A DNA stretch of 54,067 nucleotides, from assembly GCA_947476255.1 (NCBI GenBank), contig CANJPY010000024.1, forward strand, positions 1-54,067, read 5' to 3'. Below the pieces are notes generated by a model. That model searched no databases, was not told where the DNA came from, and saw only the letters and a program-made list of their open reading frames with translations. The position numbers and the translations under genes are program-made. Within the stretch, counting starts at the first letter, position 1. Every line of letters begins with the position of its first letter. Source of the stretch: Chthoniobacteraceae bacterium. GTDB lineage: Bacteria > Verrucomicrobiota > Verrucomicrobiia > Chthoniobacterales > Chthoniobacteraceae. Positions 1 through 8,101 of the stretch are shown here, in pieces.

Positions 1-171
1 CCGGTGGTGTCGCTTCGCTCAACCGCCGGCTAATGGCTGGGAACCCTTCGGGTTCAGGCAGTTTCGCGCTCCATGGGAAAGTGAGCACATGGGAAAGTGA
101 GCACATGGGGAAGACAGTCCTGTCTTCCCCGGCTTTGGAGACAGCGCACGGAGGCTCACCCAGCGGGTGAG
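1..171. repeat. Hairpin-rich repeat patch
   Basis: No gene is visible in 1-258. The stretch carries four inverted repeats in a row: 1-29 (8-bp arms with one G-T pair), 41-55 (GAACCC TTC GGGTTC, perfect), 107-130 (perfect 11-bp arms around a 2-base centre) and 155-171 (CTCACCC AGC GGGTGAG, perfect). Between them a 16-bp unit, ATGGGAAAGTGAGCAC, is directly repeated at 73-88 and 89-104. Such packing is typical of dispersed non-coding repeat elements rather than of a single terminator. It lies downstream of the gene ending at 259 on the minus strand, so it could also end that transcript. Copy number elsewhere cannot be judged from one window. Confidence 0.6.
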
Positions 172-258
172 GCCCAAAAGAGGTTCTAGTGACATGCATC
201 AGCCTCTTCCGCATAGAGTTACATAAAGTGTGCCGCGCTTTCATTGCCATATTTAGGA

Positions 259-1437
259 TTAGACGTTGTTCTCCTCCAAAAAACGGCGCCCGAATCGATT
301 GAGCGCGCCTCCCAGAATTCGATACGTCATTCTCTTTTTCGCAGAGAGATGCCGCGTATAAACGGCGTTCCATTCCAGCGCAGACACCCCTCCCCTGCGG
401 CGCTTAAATTCACCGGCGCCGGAACTGTAGTTGAGCAAGAGCTTTGCGTCTGCCACATCCCGCAACAGCATGGCCACAAGAAGCCTGTAAAAGCCGGGTT
501 GGCCGGGAAGCGAGGTGTCATACCCAATGAAAGGCGTGGAAGTGACGCCTCCCAGCCTGTAACACGCGTAAACGGCGTCGAGCCTTCCCGATTCATGCCG
601 GAGGCCTTTGAATTCCAAAAGCCGCTCCTTCCAGGCCCGGCCCACGAAAATCTCCGTATATTGCGGATTAAGACGCGAATGTTTATCCAAATACAGTTTT
701 GCGTATAACTCTGTCATCCGCGGCATATCCTCCATTGTAAAATTCTCGTGATTTACAATAGAATATTCATCCAGCTTTTTCAGCGCCTTCAAATCGCGTT
801 TGACATCAGTCCGCGACATAAACTCCGCCTGTTTCCCGTCAAAAAAGTAAATGAGCCGGCTCGTTATGAGAGTATAGCCCAAGGCCTCCAAGCGCGCCGG
901 CAAACCGGGGTCTTCGTATCCGTGGATATTCTTGAGCAAAACAGCATGCTCGGGGAAAGCCTCCACCAGAAGTGCCGTCACCGCCGCGGCATCCTCAAGC
1001 AGCCCCGGTCCATGCAGATTCGTCGACAGCAATCCGCTGCTCCACTGCACCGTCCGGTCCACCGCCGTGGCGCCCAGCAGCGCACCCAAGCCATGAAGAG
1101 CCGCCCACGCTCCCGCGCGCGCCCACGGCGGCTTCACCAAGGCGAGCTCCGCCAGAGGGTAACGTACGTACTGCGTTACAAGCGAGCACGGGTAGGACAG
1201 CTCTCCCTCCCCTTCGTGGACACTGAGCGGCCACACCCGCTCACTGGTCCGGACCACACCCACGCGGGCGTCTAAATTGGGCGCCAGAACCGACGGTGTC
1301 TCCTCCAGAAACATCCGCCAGTACGCGCGCGCGCACGAAACACTCCGCTCCAAACACTGCAAAGCCTCGTCACCAAACGCGAGTTCCGTGGCCGGCGCCT
1401 TCTGGTGGCAAGTTGAAATCACAGGCGCTTCGATCAC
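259..1437 (-). CDS. GNAT/FemAB-like acyltransferase-like protein, partner of BtaA-like gene
   Basis: Protein of 392 residues without signal peptide or membrane segment. The C-terminal half (about 190-370) has the look of a GNAT-type N-acyltransferase of the FemAB/BioF2-like kind, with alternating strands and a late block around FIGYDTS and NYSSGAGEFKRRRG; no catalytic residue can be named. It starts with GTG only 2 bases after the TGA stop of the BtaA-like gene, so the two are almost certainly translationally coupled. I infer a role in the same lipid pathway, for example acylation of a head group or backbone, but the sequence does not prove a substrate. Family assignment is moderate; existence as a gene is firm because of length, coding character and coupling. 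Confidence 0.7.
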   Translation of the reverse strand: MIEAPVISTCHQKAPATELAFGDEALQCLERSVSCARAYWRMFLEETPSVLAPNLDARVGVVRTSERVWPLSVHEGEGELSYPCSLVTQYVRYPLAELALVKPPWARAGAWAALHGLGALLGATAVDRTVQWSSGLLSTNLHGPGLLEDAAAVTALLVEAFPEHAVLLKNIHGYEDPGLPARLEALGYTLITSRLIYFFDGKQAEFMSRTDVKRDLKALKKLDEYSIVNHENFTMEDMPRMTELYAKLYLDKHSRLNPQYTEIFVGRAWKERLLEFKGLRHESGRLDAVYACYRLGGVTSTPFIGYDTSLPGQPGFYRLLVAMLLRDVADAKLLLNYSSGAGEFKRRRGGVSALEWNAVYTRHLSAKKRMTYRILGGALNRFGRRFLEENNV

Positions 1438-1439
1438 CC

Positions 1440-2636
1440 TCAGTTATTGAGTCGAGCGATGTAGAAGCTTCCATACGTATGCACGCGGTCCCTCACGTGA
1501 CACGCGGCCGCGCTCGCGGTGTCGTACTGCAACAAATCGCCCACCCGCGCCTTCCTCCCCCCCTTTTGGACAAAAAGCGGGTCCACATAGTCCACCCGTG
1601 CACCTCCGCTCCGCCACAACGCCATGGCACCCGGGCGCGCGCGATCAAAGATGGCCTGCCACTCGGCGCTCAGAAGATCCGGACTTTGTGTGCTCAGCCA
1701 GTCCATGTGGTCGAGCAGCACAAAGCGCGAAAAACCCTTGGGATGAGACCGCAGAAAGGAAGTTAAATCACTGGTGGCAATCTGCACCTTGTCCACGAAT
1801 CCCCCCTTAAGAAGTTCAAAATTAGACTCCTTGAGATACTCAGGACAGCACTCCTTGGAGTACCGCCCGAACAGATACAACCTCCAAAAGTAATTATCAG
1901 CCGTCGGCAGCTTTGTGAACACGGCCTCCATGCAGTCCTCCATGAAATCCGAGACACTCTGAGCACACGTTGTCTCCAGGTGATCCCGCTGCGCTTTGGG
2001 CACCCCAATTAGACTGAGGGCGAGGTCCGTTCTCAAGGCCCGCTTGATCCCACTTCCCCAAAATCTGGGCTTCACCTTCTCAAAATAAATCTTCCGCTGC
2101 AAGTGAATCGACGACGCTGAAAACAACTGCAACGCGTCCTCGTAAACACCCGTGATTTTGCAATAGGCCACCAGCATTTTCCCGAAAGCCCCTGTAGTCC
2201 CCCGATGATAAAACGAGGCCGCGGCGTTCGGACGCTCAAAAAAGGAGATTCTGGTGTCCCAGTATGACTGCGCCTTGGGAGTGAGTTCAGCGCGAAGACG
2301 CTCTCCATACCAAGTACGGAAACTGGCATGCCCGCCGTCTCCAAAGAGGCTGAAGAACTCCTCGAAATGGAGCTTTCGAATCCCCGCGATCTTAAGCTCG
2401 AGCAGGGCGTTTTGCCGGAAATTCATGTCCACGGCGTGCACGCTTCCTGGATTATCCAAAGCGTAGTCCAAGGCATTGCAACCTGCAGACGTGATGAGGA
2501 CCAAGTCGTCGTCCCCCGTCAACTCCATGACTTCGCGGTCCAATCTGGGGTCCTCCCAGCAGGTGTTGTAGACAAGGTGATTCCCGTGTACGTAAGAAAA
2601 CAAACGGTTGGTTGTCCAATTAAATAAAGCTTTCAC
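1440..2636 (-). CDS. btaA: BtaA-like S-adenosylmethionine:diacylglycerol 3-amino-3-carboxypropyltransferase (DUF3419)
   Basis: A 398-residue cytoplasmic protein of the DUF3419 family. The AdoMet-binding block SAGCNALDY lies at residues 50-58 and is the best family marker; NTCWEDPRLD at about 24-33 is also typical. Characterised members transfer the 3-amino-3-carboxypropyl group of AdoMet to diacylglycerol, the first step to the phosphorus-free betaine lipid DGTS. The usual partner is BtaB, an N-methyltransferase; here the coupled downstream gene is an acyltransferase-like protein instead, and a methyltransferase gene is transcribed divergently. The product could therefore be a betaine lipid or another homoserine-headed lipid. 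The family call is good, the exact product is inference. Confidence 0.75.
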   Translation of the reverse strand: MKALFNWTTNRLFSYVHGNHLVYNTCWEDPRLDREVMELTGDDDLVLITSAGCNALDYALDNPGSVHAVDMNFRQNALLELKIAGIRKLHFEEFFSLFGDGGHASFRTWYGERLRAELTPKAQSYWDTRISFFERPNAAASFYHRGTTGAFGKMLVAYCKITGVYEDALQLFSASSIHLQRKIYFEKVKPRFWGSGIKRALRTDLALSLIGVPKAQRDHLETTCAQSVSDFMEDCMEAVFTKLPTADNYFWRLYLFGRYSKECCPEYLKESNFELLKGGFVDKVQIATSDLTSFLRSHPKGFSRFVLLDHMDWLSTQSPDLLSAEWQAIFDRARPGAMALWRSGGARVDYVDPLFVQKGGRKARVGDLLQYDTASAAACHVRDRVHTYGSFYIARLNN

Positions 2637-2783
2637 AGGTTATAATAAAAAAACAATGATTCCGAACTAAGAGATTGTTCAATTTCCTAGGAGACCTTTC
2701 CTCCTTTCGAAGACTGCAACAATCTAAATTATTTTATTCATTAATTTGGCACCCGTTTGTTTCCCTTTATTCACATTTATTTC
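2637..2783. promoter_or_regulatory. AT-rich divergent intergenic region
   Basis: This 147-base gap separates the divergent BtaA-like and methyltransferase genes and is much richer in A/T than its surroundings, as expected of a shared promoter region. A TATAAT hexamer occurs at 2641-2646 on the plus strand, inside a run that also reads TATTATAAC on the minus strand. No convincing -35 partner at normal spacing was found, so no start site is proposed. A short interrupted inverted repeat (AGGAG near 2690, CTCCT near 2700) could be an operator but is weak. Confidence 0.35.
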
Positions 2784-3479
2784 ATGTCTCTGAAACACTC
2801 AGCAGCCGGGGGCCTGTTCTCGCGCAGTCTGGAAATAGCCGCTAAACACATCACCCTGCATGGATTACGCTACAGCATGGCCTCGTTTTTGCGGGAAATA
2901 TGGTTCGACCTCTCGCACGGCGTCGACACCACGACCCTCCATGGCAGCATGGACCACCCCCACTCCGTTCACTATCAAGGCGCTGACCCTCAGCTTGTTA
3001 AACAACTCCTCAGCAGCCTCCCCACCCGGGCAAGGGCGTCCACCTTTGTGGACTTCGGCTGCGGCAAAGGCAGGGCACTCCTTCTCGCCCTTGAACATGG
3101 CTTTCAAGAGGTCATCGGCGTCGAAATCGCGCCCGACCTGGCGGCTATCTGCCGACGCAACCTCGCCAAGTCGACGCGCGCCCATCATTTTGCAAACGCG
3201 CGGGTCATCGAGTCTGACGCCACAACCTTCACCCCTCCTTCGGGTGCCGTGAGCGCCTTTTTTTTCAACCCATTCCATGGCCCACCCTTGGAACAAGTGG
3301 CCGCAAACATTGCCTCCGCCTCTCAGCATTCCGGCGCCGAGGCATGGCTGATCTACGTCAACCCTCTGCATTTAGAACCGTTCCTTGCCCGGGGTTTCAA
3401 GCTTGTGCATTCCCTCATGCACCGCCAGACCCTGCTCGCCGTCATCGCGCATCTGCAACCCGGCGCCACTCACGATTAA
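2784..3479 (+). CDS. Class I SAM-dependent methyltransferase
   Basis: Protein of 231 residues from ATG at 2784; a TTG at 2757 would add nine residues and is less likely. Motif I of the Rossmann-like methyltransferase fold is DFGCGKGR at 90-97, followed by the acidic end of strand 2 (GVEIAPD). The later NPFHGP block fits motif IV. No signal peptide or membrane segment. It resembles small methyltransferases whose substrates are not defined, including protein lysine methyltransferase-like ones. Its divergent position beside the BtaA-like gene makes lipid head-group N-methylation, the BtaB job, a reasonable hypothesis, but its sequence alone does not show it. Confidence 0.75.
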   Translation: MSLKHSAAGGLFSRSLEIAAKHITLHGLRYSMASFLREIWFDLSHGVDTTTLHGSMDHPHSVHYQGADPQLVKQLLSSLPTRARASTFVDFGCGKGRALLLALEHGFQEVIGVEIAPDLAAICRRNLAKSTRAHHFANARVIESDATTFTPPSGAVSAFFFNPFHGPPLEQVAANIASASQHSGAEAWLIYVNPLHLEPFLARGFKLVHSLMHRQTLLAVIAHLQPGATHD

Positions 3480-3650
3480 GCCCCGAATGGCTGGAGGTTG
3501 TGTATACCGCCCGGGGCCAGCCTGCCAACGAAACCCCAGTCCCCTGTACACGGCACTCCGTTCGGAATTTGCGCGGCCTCATTAGTCTCGGCATTAGACA
3601 ACAACATACCAATACAGTAATGTAAGACCCAAGCCCAACCCGTCCCCTCG

Positions 3651-5210
3651 ATGTCCGATCTCATCACAGTTATCATCCACGGCCTGGAGGGCGAACACTC
3701 CTCCGTAAACCTCCCTCCGGGTTCGTATTTCTGCGGCCGCGATGCCGCATGCGACCTCGTGATTGAATCCCTGGGGGTGTCCCGCAGGCACGCCAGACTC
3801 GATATTTCAAAGGATTCCGTGGTCGTCGAGGACCTTGGAAGCAGCAGTGGAACGTTCGTGGATGCCGTCAAAATCTCCACTCCCACGCAAGTGGGCCTCC
3901 CTGCGGTGATCTACTTGGATTACGTGTCGCTTGAAATTTTTGCGGCGCCCCCGGTGGTCACTGAGAGTGACAAAGGGGAGGAAGCAGAAGGCGTATCGCT
4001 CTCTCTGGACGCGGCGCTGCACGCACCGCCTCCTCTGCAGGGCATGGCCGATCAGGCGAAGCGCCGCTTGGAACTCTTATACGACCTGCCGCTGAAGCTT
4101 GCCGCCGAACAAGATCTGGGACGCCTCTTCAGCCTCATCCTCGAGCGGGTGCTGGAACTCATTCCAGGCGCGGTGCGGGGCGCCCTGCTCATCAAAGAAC
4201 CTGTTTCAGGAAAACTGGCCCTGCGCGCCTCGATTCCAGCCAGCTCTCCGCCCATCAGCCGGACGCTCATTCTGCGGGCCATCAACCAGCAAACCGGGTT
4301 CATTTGGGGGGATAACGCCTCGGACCATGCAGACATCTCACAAAGCATGGCGGCGATTTCCGTGCGCACAGGCATGTACACGCCCCTCGTGTGGGAGGGT
4401 CAGAGTATCGGCGTGCTCTTTGTAGACAATCCGGAACGGCGCAAGGCATTTTCGCAGGAAGACTTGCAATTTCTCCTGTCCGTCGCCCACTACGCGGCCT
4501 CCGCCGTGGCCAATCAACTGCTGCAACACGAAATTGCGCAAAACAACCGGACTCTGGAGCATCTGCTGACCAACTTTTCGCCCAAGATCAGGGGGCGTCT
4601 TCTCGAAAAATCACGGCAAGGCCGCCTGCAACCGGGTGGCGAAAAATCCGTTGTCACTATCCTCCTCTCCGATCTTCGCGGGTTCACCCGCACCAGCATG
4701 AACCTCGATTCCCAAGAAGTCGTCGACATGCTTAACGATTATTTCCACGTCTTGGGTCAGGAGATTTTCCGACACGACGGCACGATCGATAAGTTTATTG
4801 GAGATGCCGTGTTGGCTGTTTTCGGGAGCCCTGAATACGATCCGTTCCATGCCTGGAAAGCGGTGTGCGCCGGCATTGAGATGCACGCGCGCATGCACTC
4901 CGTTAACGAACGCCGGATCGCCGCAGGCCAGCCCCACTGCGATCTCGGGATCGGGATTTACACGGGCGAGGTGCTTCACGGATTTATTGGCGCGGAGGAC
5001 CGTCTTGAGTTCACTGTCATTGGCGACACGGTGAACAAGGCATCGCGTTACTGCGATGCGGCGCAAGCGGGAGAGATCGTCATCGGGCCCCTCACCCAAG
5101 AGGCGATCGCCTCTGAAATCCCCTCGGTTGCGCGCATGATCGCGACCAAACACGAGGCGGAACTGCCCGCCTTCGTGGTCGACTGGCGCAATCCGGGAGC
5201 GATGGCTTGA
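3651..5210 (+). CDS. FHA-GAF class III adenylate cyclase
   Basis: 519 residues in three domains. An FHA domain (about 1-95) carries the GR at 29-30, SRRH and SSGTF blocks that bind phosphothreonine. A GAF domain follows (about 140-295). The class III nucleotide cyclase domain (about 330-500) has both metal-binding aspartates, D341 and D385, the adenine-selecting pair K381 and T455, and the transition-state residues N462 and R466, so it should be an active cAMP-forming enzyme of the IIIb type. There are no membrane segments. It stands alone: the gene before it ends 171 bases upstream and the one after is convergent. The likely reading is a soluble cyclase tuned by a phosphorylated partner through FHA and by a ligand or dimer contact through GAF. 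No cAMP effector is in the window. Confidence 0.9.
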   Translation: MSDLITVIIHGLEGEHSSVNLPPGSYFCGRDAACDLVIESLGVSRRHARLDISKDSVVVEDLGSSSGTFVDAVKISTPTQVGLPAVIYLDYVSLEIFAAPPVVTESDKGEEAEGVSLSLDAALHAPPPLQGMADQAKRRLELLYDLPLKLAAEQDLGRLFSLILERVLELIPGAVRGALLIKEPVSGKLALRASIPASSPPISRTLILRAINQQTGFIWGDNASDHADISQSMAAISVRTGMYTPLVWEGQSIGVLFVDNPERRKAFSQEDLQFLLSVAHYAASAVANQLLQHEIAQNNRTLEHLLTNFSPKIRGRLLEKSRQGRLQPGGEKSVVTILLSDLRGFTRTSMNLDSQEVVDMLNDYFHVLGQEIFRHDGTIDKFIGDAVLAVFGSPEYDPFHAWKAVCAGIEMHARMHSVNERRIAAGQPHCDLGIGIYTGEVLHGFIGAEDRLEFTVIGDTVNKASRYCDAAQAGEIVIGPLTQEAIASEIPSVARMIATKHEAELPAFVVDWRNPGAMA

Positions 5211-5278
5211 ACCACTTGCGGAGCAATATTTTATTTAGTCCTTCGCTTCTCCACCAAGGCAGCGCCTCCACGGCACAC

Positions 5279-5314
5279 AAAAGGCAGCGTCTCCTTTCAG
5301 AAACGCTGCCTTTT
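5279..5314. terminator. Bidirectional intrinsic terminator between cyclase and hpf
   Basis: A perfect 12-bp inverted repeat, AAAAGGCAGCGT at 5279-5290 and ACGCTGCCTTTT at 5303-5314, encloses a 12-base loop. The A-run on one arm and T-run on the other let it work in both directions. It sits between two convergent genes, the cyclase (stop 5210) and hpf (stop 5386), which is the expected place for a shared terminator. Confidence 0.85.
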
Positions 5315-5385
5315 GATTATCCCCGAGAGCGGTCCTCGGCCCAGTCAAGGACGTGAGTCCGCCCGCTTAACGGCAGGCTTCTGCC

Positions 5386-5730
5386 TCAGGCCGCCTTACG
5401 CTGGTGCGCACGATAAGAAGCCAAATGGCGCGCCTTGAACTTGCGCATCTGCTGGGCGATCTTAAGTGCCGCGGAATCAATGGAAGCGTAAATATCCGTC
5501 GTTGTGGCGGATGCCTCCAAGGTGATATGGTCGGCGCAGTGCAGAATGATTTCTGCGAAGTGCCTGTTACCATGCTTCTGCAAATCGAGAACCACGTGGG
5601 CCTCGATGATTCGCGGATAGTCCAGATGGAGCTGGTCTATTTTATGCACCGCATGCTGGCGGATCGCCTCTGTAATGGCGAAATGCCTGCCATCCACTCG
5701 AATAGGAACATTAACATTTGCTGTCTGCAT
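5386..5730 (-). CDS. hpf: Ribosome hibernation promoting factor, short form
   Basis: 114 residues, the size of short HPF/RaiA-type proteins, with no C-terminal dimerisation domain. The single domain has the expected strand-helix order: an N-terminal VNVPIRVDGRHFAITEAIR stretch, a central DLQKHGNRHFAEI strand pair, the DIYASIDSAALKIAQQ helix, and a basic C-terminal tail (KFKARH ... RAHQRKAA) suited to 16S rRNA contact. It binds the 30S decoding region and inactivates ribosomes in stationary phase. It is the last gene of the kdsA-lptC-lptA-lptB run, 79 bases after lptB. In Escherichia coli hpf also follows lptA-lptB, but with rpoN between; here rpoN is absent. Confidence 0.92.
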   Translation of the reverse strand: MQTANVNVPIRVDGRHFAITEAIRQHAVHKIDQLHLDYPRIIEAHVVLDLQKHGNRHFAEIILHCADHITLEASATTTDIYASIDSAALKIAQQMRKFKARHLASYRAHQRKAA

Positions 5731-5809
5731 GGTCGTCTTTCCGTTTCGGTGGGCACAAACTCCTCTGGCCGGAGCCTGTGTCCTTTGTTTGTTTTGGGGT
5801 TACACTCAA

Positions 5810-6595
5810 CTACATACGGAAGCCCTCACCGAGATACACCCGGCGGGCTACCGGATCGTTGACCAGAAATTCTTTGGTGCCCTGCGTTTCCACCCGGCCC
5901 TCGAAGATGAGATAGGCACGGTCGACGATGGCAAGGGTTTCCCTCACATTGTGGTCTGTAATGAGGATCCCGAGTCCGTCATTTCTCAAGCGCTCGACAA
6001 TCTGCTGCACGTCGGCGACGGCAATGGGATCCACCCCGCTGAAGGGCTCGTCGAGCATCAGCAATGAGGGAGAAGTCACCAGGGAACGCGCGATTGTGAG
6101 CCGCCGTTTTTCACCACCGGAGAGAGTCAAAGCGAGTTGCTTAGCCACGTGTCCTATTCCAAACTGATTCAGCAGTTCTTCGCAACGATTTTTTCTATCT
6201 TTTTTAGACATCGGTTGCGTTTCCAAGATCGCTAACAGGTTGTCCTCGACGGTGAGTTTCCGGAAAATCGACTCCTCCTGCGGCAGGTAGCCCATGCCCA
6301 TGCGCGCGCGCTTGTACATGGGCAAATCCGTAACATCCTCGCCCTTAAAGGTCACCCGTCCACCATCGGGTCGCACCAGGCCGGCAATCATGTAAAAACT
6401 TGTCGTTTTTCCTGCACCATTAGGCCCCAGCAGTCCCACAATCTCGCCCTTGGCTAATTGAATATCTACCCCGTTGACCACGGCCCTGCTGCCATAGATT
6501 TTGAGTAACTTTTCGGTACGCAAAATCGGCTCGCGCGCAGGCACCCGAGAACCAGCGTTAAACCCAGACGGGGTCGTCGGAAAATCAGCGCCCAT
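5810..6595 (-). CDS. lptB: LPS export ABC transporter ATPase LptB
   Basis: 261-residue ABC ATPase. Walker A is GPNGAGKTT at 57-65, the signature LSGGE at 158-162, Walker B ends in D182-E183, and the switch histidine is H215. SFYMIAGL just after Walker A and the LITDHNVRETL block are characteristic of LptB. It energises LptFG for moving LPS out of the inner membrane; lptF and lptG are not in this window. There is an extra N-terminal segment of about 24 residues compared with the E. coli protein, of which the first codons overlap lptA by 11 bases (start inside the last codons of lptA), so the two are coupled. Confidence 0.95.
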   Translation of the reverse strand: MGADFPTTPSGFNAGSRVPAREPILRTEKLLKIYGSRAVVNGVDIQLAKGEIVGLLGPNGAGKTTSFYMIAGLVRPDGGRVTFKGEDVTDLPMYKRARMGMGYLPQEESIFRKLTVEDNLLAILETQPMSKKDRKNRCEELLNQFGIGHVAKQLALTLSGGEKRRLTIARSLVTSPSLLMLDEPFSGVDPIAVADVQQIVERLRNDGLGILITDHNVRETLAIVDRAYLIFEGRVETQGTKEFLVNDPVARRVYLGEGFRM

Positions 6596-7274
6596 TTTCG
6601 GTTTTTGTATTGCGCAGCACGGATTTAGACTTCCCCAAAACCTCCATCGTGCCCTTGTTGTTGAGGATAATCACCGTGCGCTCATCGGTGGCGACCACAG
6701 TGTTCATCCTTTGCTCAACCTGCGGCCAACCCGAGAGCGTAATATCCCCGCTAGCAGCCTCATACACCGCCCTAGCCGCACGGCCAATGCTCCGCTCAAT
6801 CTCGCCCTTGTCATTGACCTTGTCCTGAACAATCACCACATCCCCCTCAGCAACAGCTTTTTCCACCCCGCCGCTTGAATTTGGATGCTCGGAGGCCGGC
6901 TTTTTCTTGTCGGCAGGCGCCTCCGCCGTTGCTTTCCCCGGTTCAGGAGAACGCTTCAAGAAAGCAACAAGCTTGTCACAATTCAAGGAAAACCTTTGAT
7001 CCAAAACCTTTACATCTCCCACAAAAGTGGCCTCGTAGCCCTTCGCATCCAGGACAAGCCTCTGCGTGGCGGTGATCACCGTCTCGGAAACAGCCTCGGA
7101 GGCGGGCGCCTTGGCTTTTGACACCGGGTTGGAAGACTGCGCGACGGAGCCTTTGGGGGATGCTTCCGGCTTCTGCTCTGCAGCCACCGCAGGTCCTCCC
7201 TGCAGTACAAGGAGAATCCCCAGGCCCGCGCCACAGGCAGGTGCAGCGAGAGAAGGTCTTTTGATTTTCAACAT
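6585..7274 (-). CDS. lptA: LptA/OstA-like periplasmic LPS transport protein
   Basis: 229 residues. A signal peptide is visible at about 1-32 (LGILLVLQGGPAVAA). The mature part has the OstA/LptA beta-jellyroll pattern: TVITATQRLVLDAKG, YEATFVGDVKVLDQRFSL and a second half with AEGDVVIVQD and GDITLSGWPQVEQ. LptA bridges the periplasm between LptC and the outer-membrane LptDE. It is longer than E. coli LptA (185) through low-complexity Lys/Ala/Pro linkers near 35-60 and 115-135. Its position directly before lptB with an 11-base overlap supports the call. Confidence 0.85.
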   Translation of the reverse strand: MLKIKRPSLAAPACGAGLGILLVLQGGPAVAAEQKPEASPKGSVAQSSNPVSKAKAPASEAVSETVITATQRLVLDAKGYEATFVGDVKVLDQRFSLNCDKLVAFLKRSPEPGKATAEAPADKKKPASEHPNSSGGVEKAVAEGDVVIVQDKVNDKGEIERSIGRAARAVYEAASGDITLSGWPQVEQRMNTVVATDERTVIILNNKGTMEVLGKSKSVLRNTKTENGR

Positions 7275-7296
7275 AATTTAGATCCCAAAGTTCAGT

Positions 7297-8073
7297 CTAT
7301 TTGCGAAGGGCATTCCCAGCCTTGCCGGCAGCATTCACATCCACGTTTTTTCCATCAACAGAAACTCCTGTGTTGGAGGAATTTCCGGATTCCCTGGCAG
7401 ACGCCCCACCCAGGCTGCCCAGTCCGCCCAGTCCGTTGTAAATCACCATCTTCACCGGCCCCCCCAAGCCGCCTTCGTGAGTTGCCGTATTGAACTCCAT
7501 CGTGGCTCCATGCAGCTCAAACTCTTCCCGCCTAATGGTCACCGGCACCTTCGCCACAAGGACACGAGTGAAGCGGTCGAGCGTCGCCTTGGGGAGGTCG
7601 ATGGAGAAATCTCGGCTTCCGTCCTCCTTGTAAGTTTCCAAAAAACTGTCGCGAATCTCGACATTGCGATCATCCACTCGGGAAACCGCTCCAATCACAA
7701 AAATAGACCGCAGCTTCCCAGTTTCATCAAGGTCAGGAATCTTCAGCCCAAAACTGTCGTACCCCTGCACCAAGGGAATGGCCATGGGAGACGACTCTTT
7801 GCCTGAAGACGACTCTTTGCCTGGAGCCAAGCCGAGAGCAGGAGCGGCGCCCGCCACCGGTTCCGGAGCCGTGGACAGTCCAGACTTCGATTCCTGCACC
7901 TTTTGCGGCCTGCCGCCGGTCTTCGAGACCTCCACCCCCGCCACGGACAAAGGGCGCGAAGCCCTGAAAGGACTCGAAACTTCCTGCGCGTGTCCTGCAG
8001 GAAAGGAAAAAAGCACCAGCAGTGCCACAAAGGACAGGCATACCCGAGGTCCGCGGGAGCCGCGGAAGGGCAT
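7297..8073 (-). CDS. lptC: LptC-like protein
   Basis: 258 residues from ATG 8073, which is chosen over 8121 because a GAGGG Shine-Dalgarno lies just upstream and because it begins directly with a signal peptide or anchor (VCLSFVALLVLFSFPAGHA). The longer frame would overlap kdsA. The core at about 110-215 (LKIPDLDETGKL, IFVIGAVSRVDD, RREEFELHGATM) resembles the LptC/OstA fold. The gene lies between kdsA and lptA as lptC does between kdsC and lptA in E. coli, and this context carries part of the call. An 18-bp unit duplicated at 7790-7825 gives a repeated GKESS in a Ser-rich linker. Confidence 0.65.
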   Translation of the reverse strand: MPFRGSRGPRVCLSFVALLVLFSFPAGHAQEVSSPFRASRPLSVAGVEVSKTGGRPQKVQESKSGLSTAPEPVAGAAPALGLAPGKESSSGKESSPMAIPLVQGYDSFGLKIPDLDETGKLRSIFVIGAVSRVDDRNVEIRDSFLETYKEDGSRDFSIDLPKATLDRFTRVLVAKVPVTIRREEFELHGATMEFNTATHEGGLGGPVKMVIYNGLGGLGSLGGASARESGNSSNTGVSVDGKNVDVNAAGKAGNALRK

Positions 8074-8101
8074 AAGCCCTCGTTTGCGGCACGGCCCCCA
8101 G

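Noticed and set aside
748-1275. 175-codon plus-strand frame in the acyltransferase-like gene
   Set aside because: Antisense to a gene coupled to btaA; no feature of its own.
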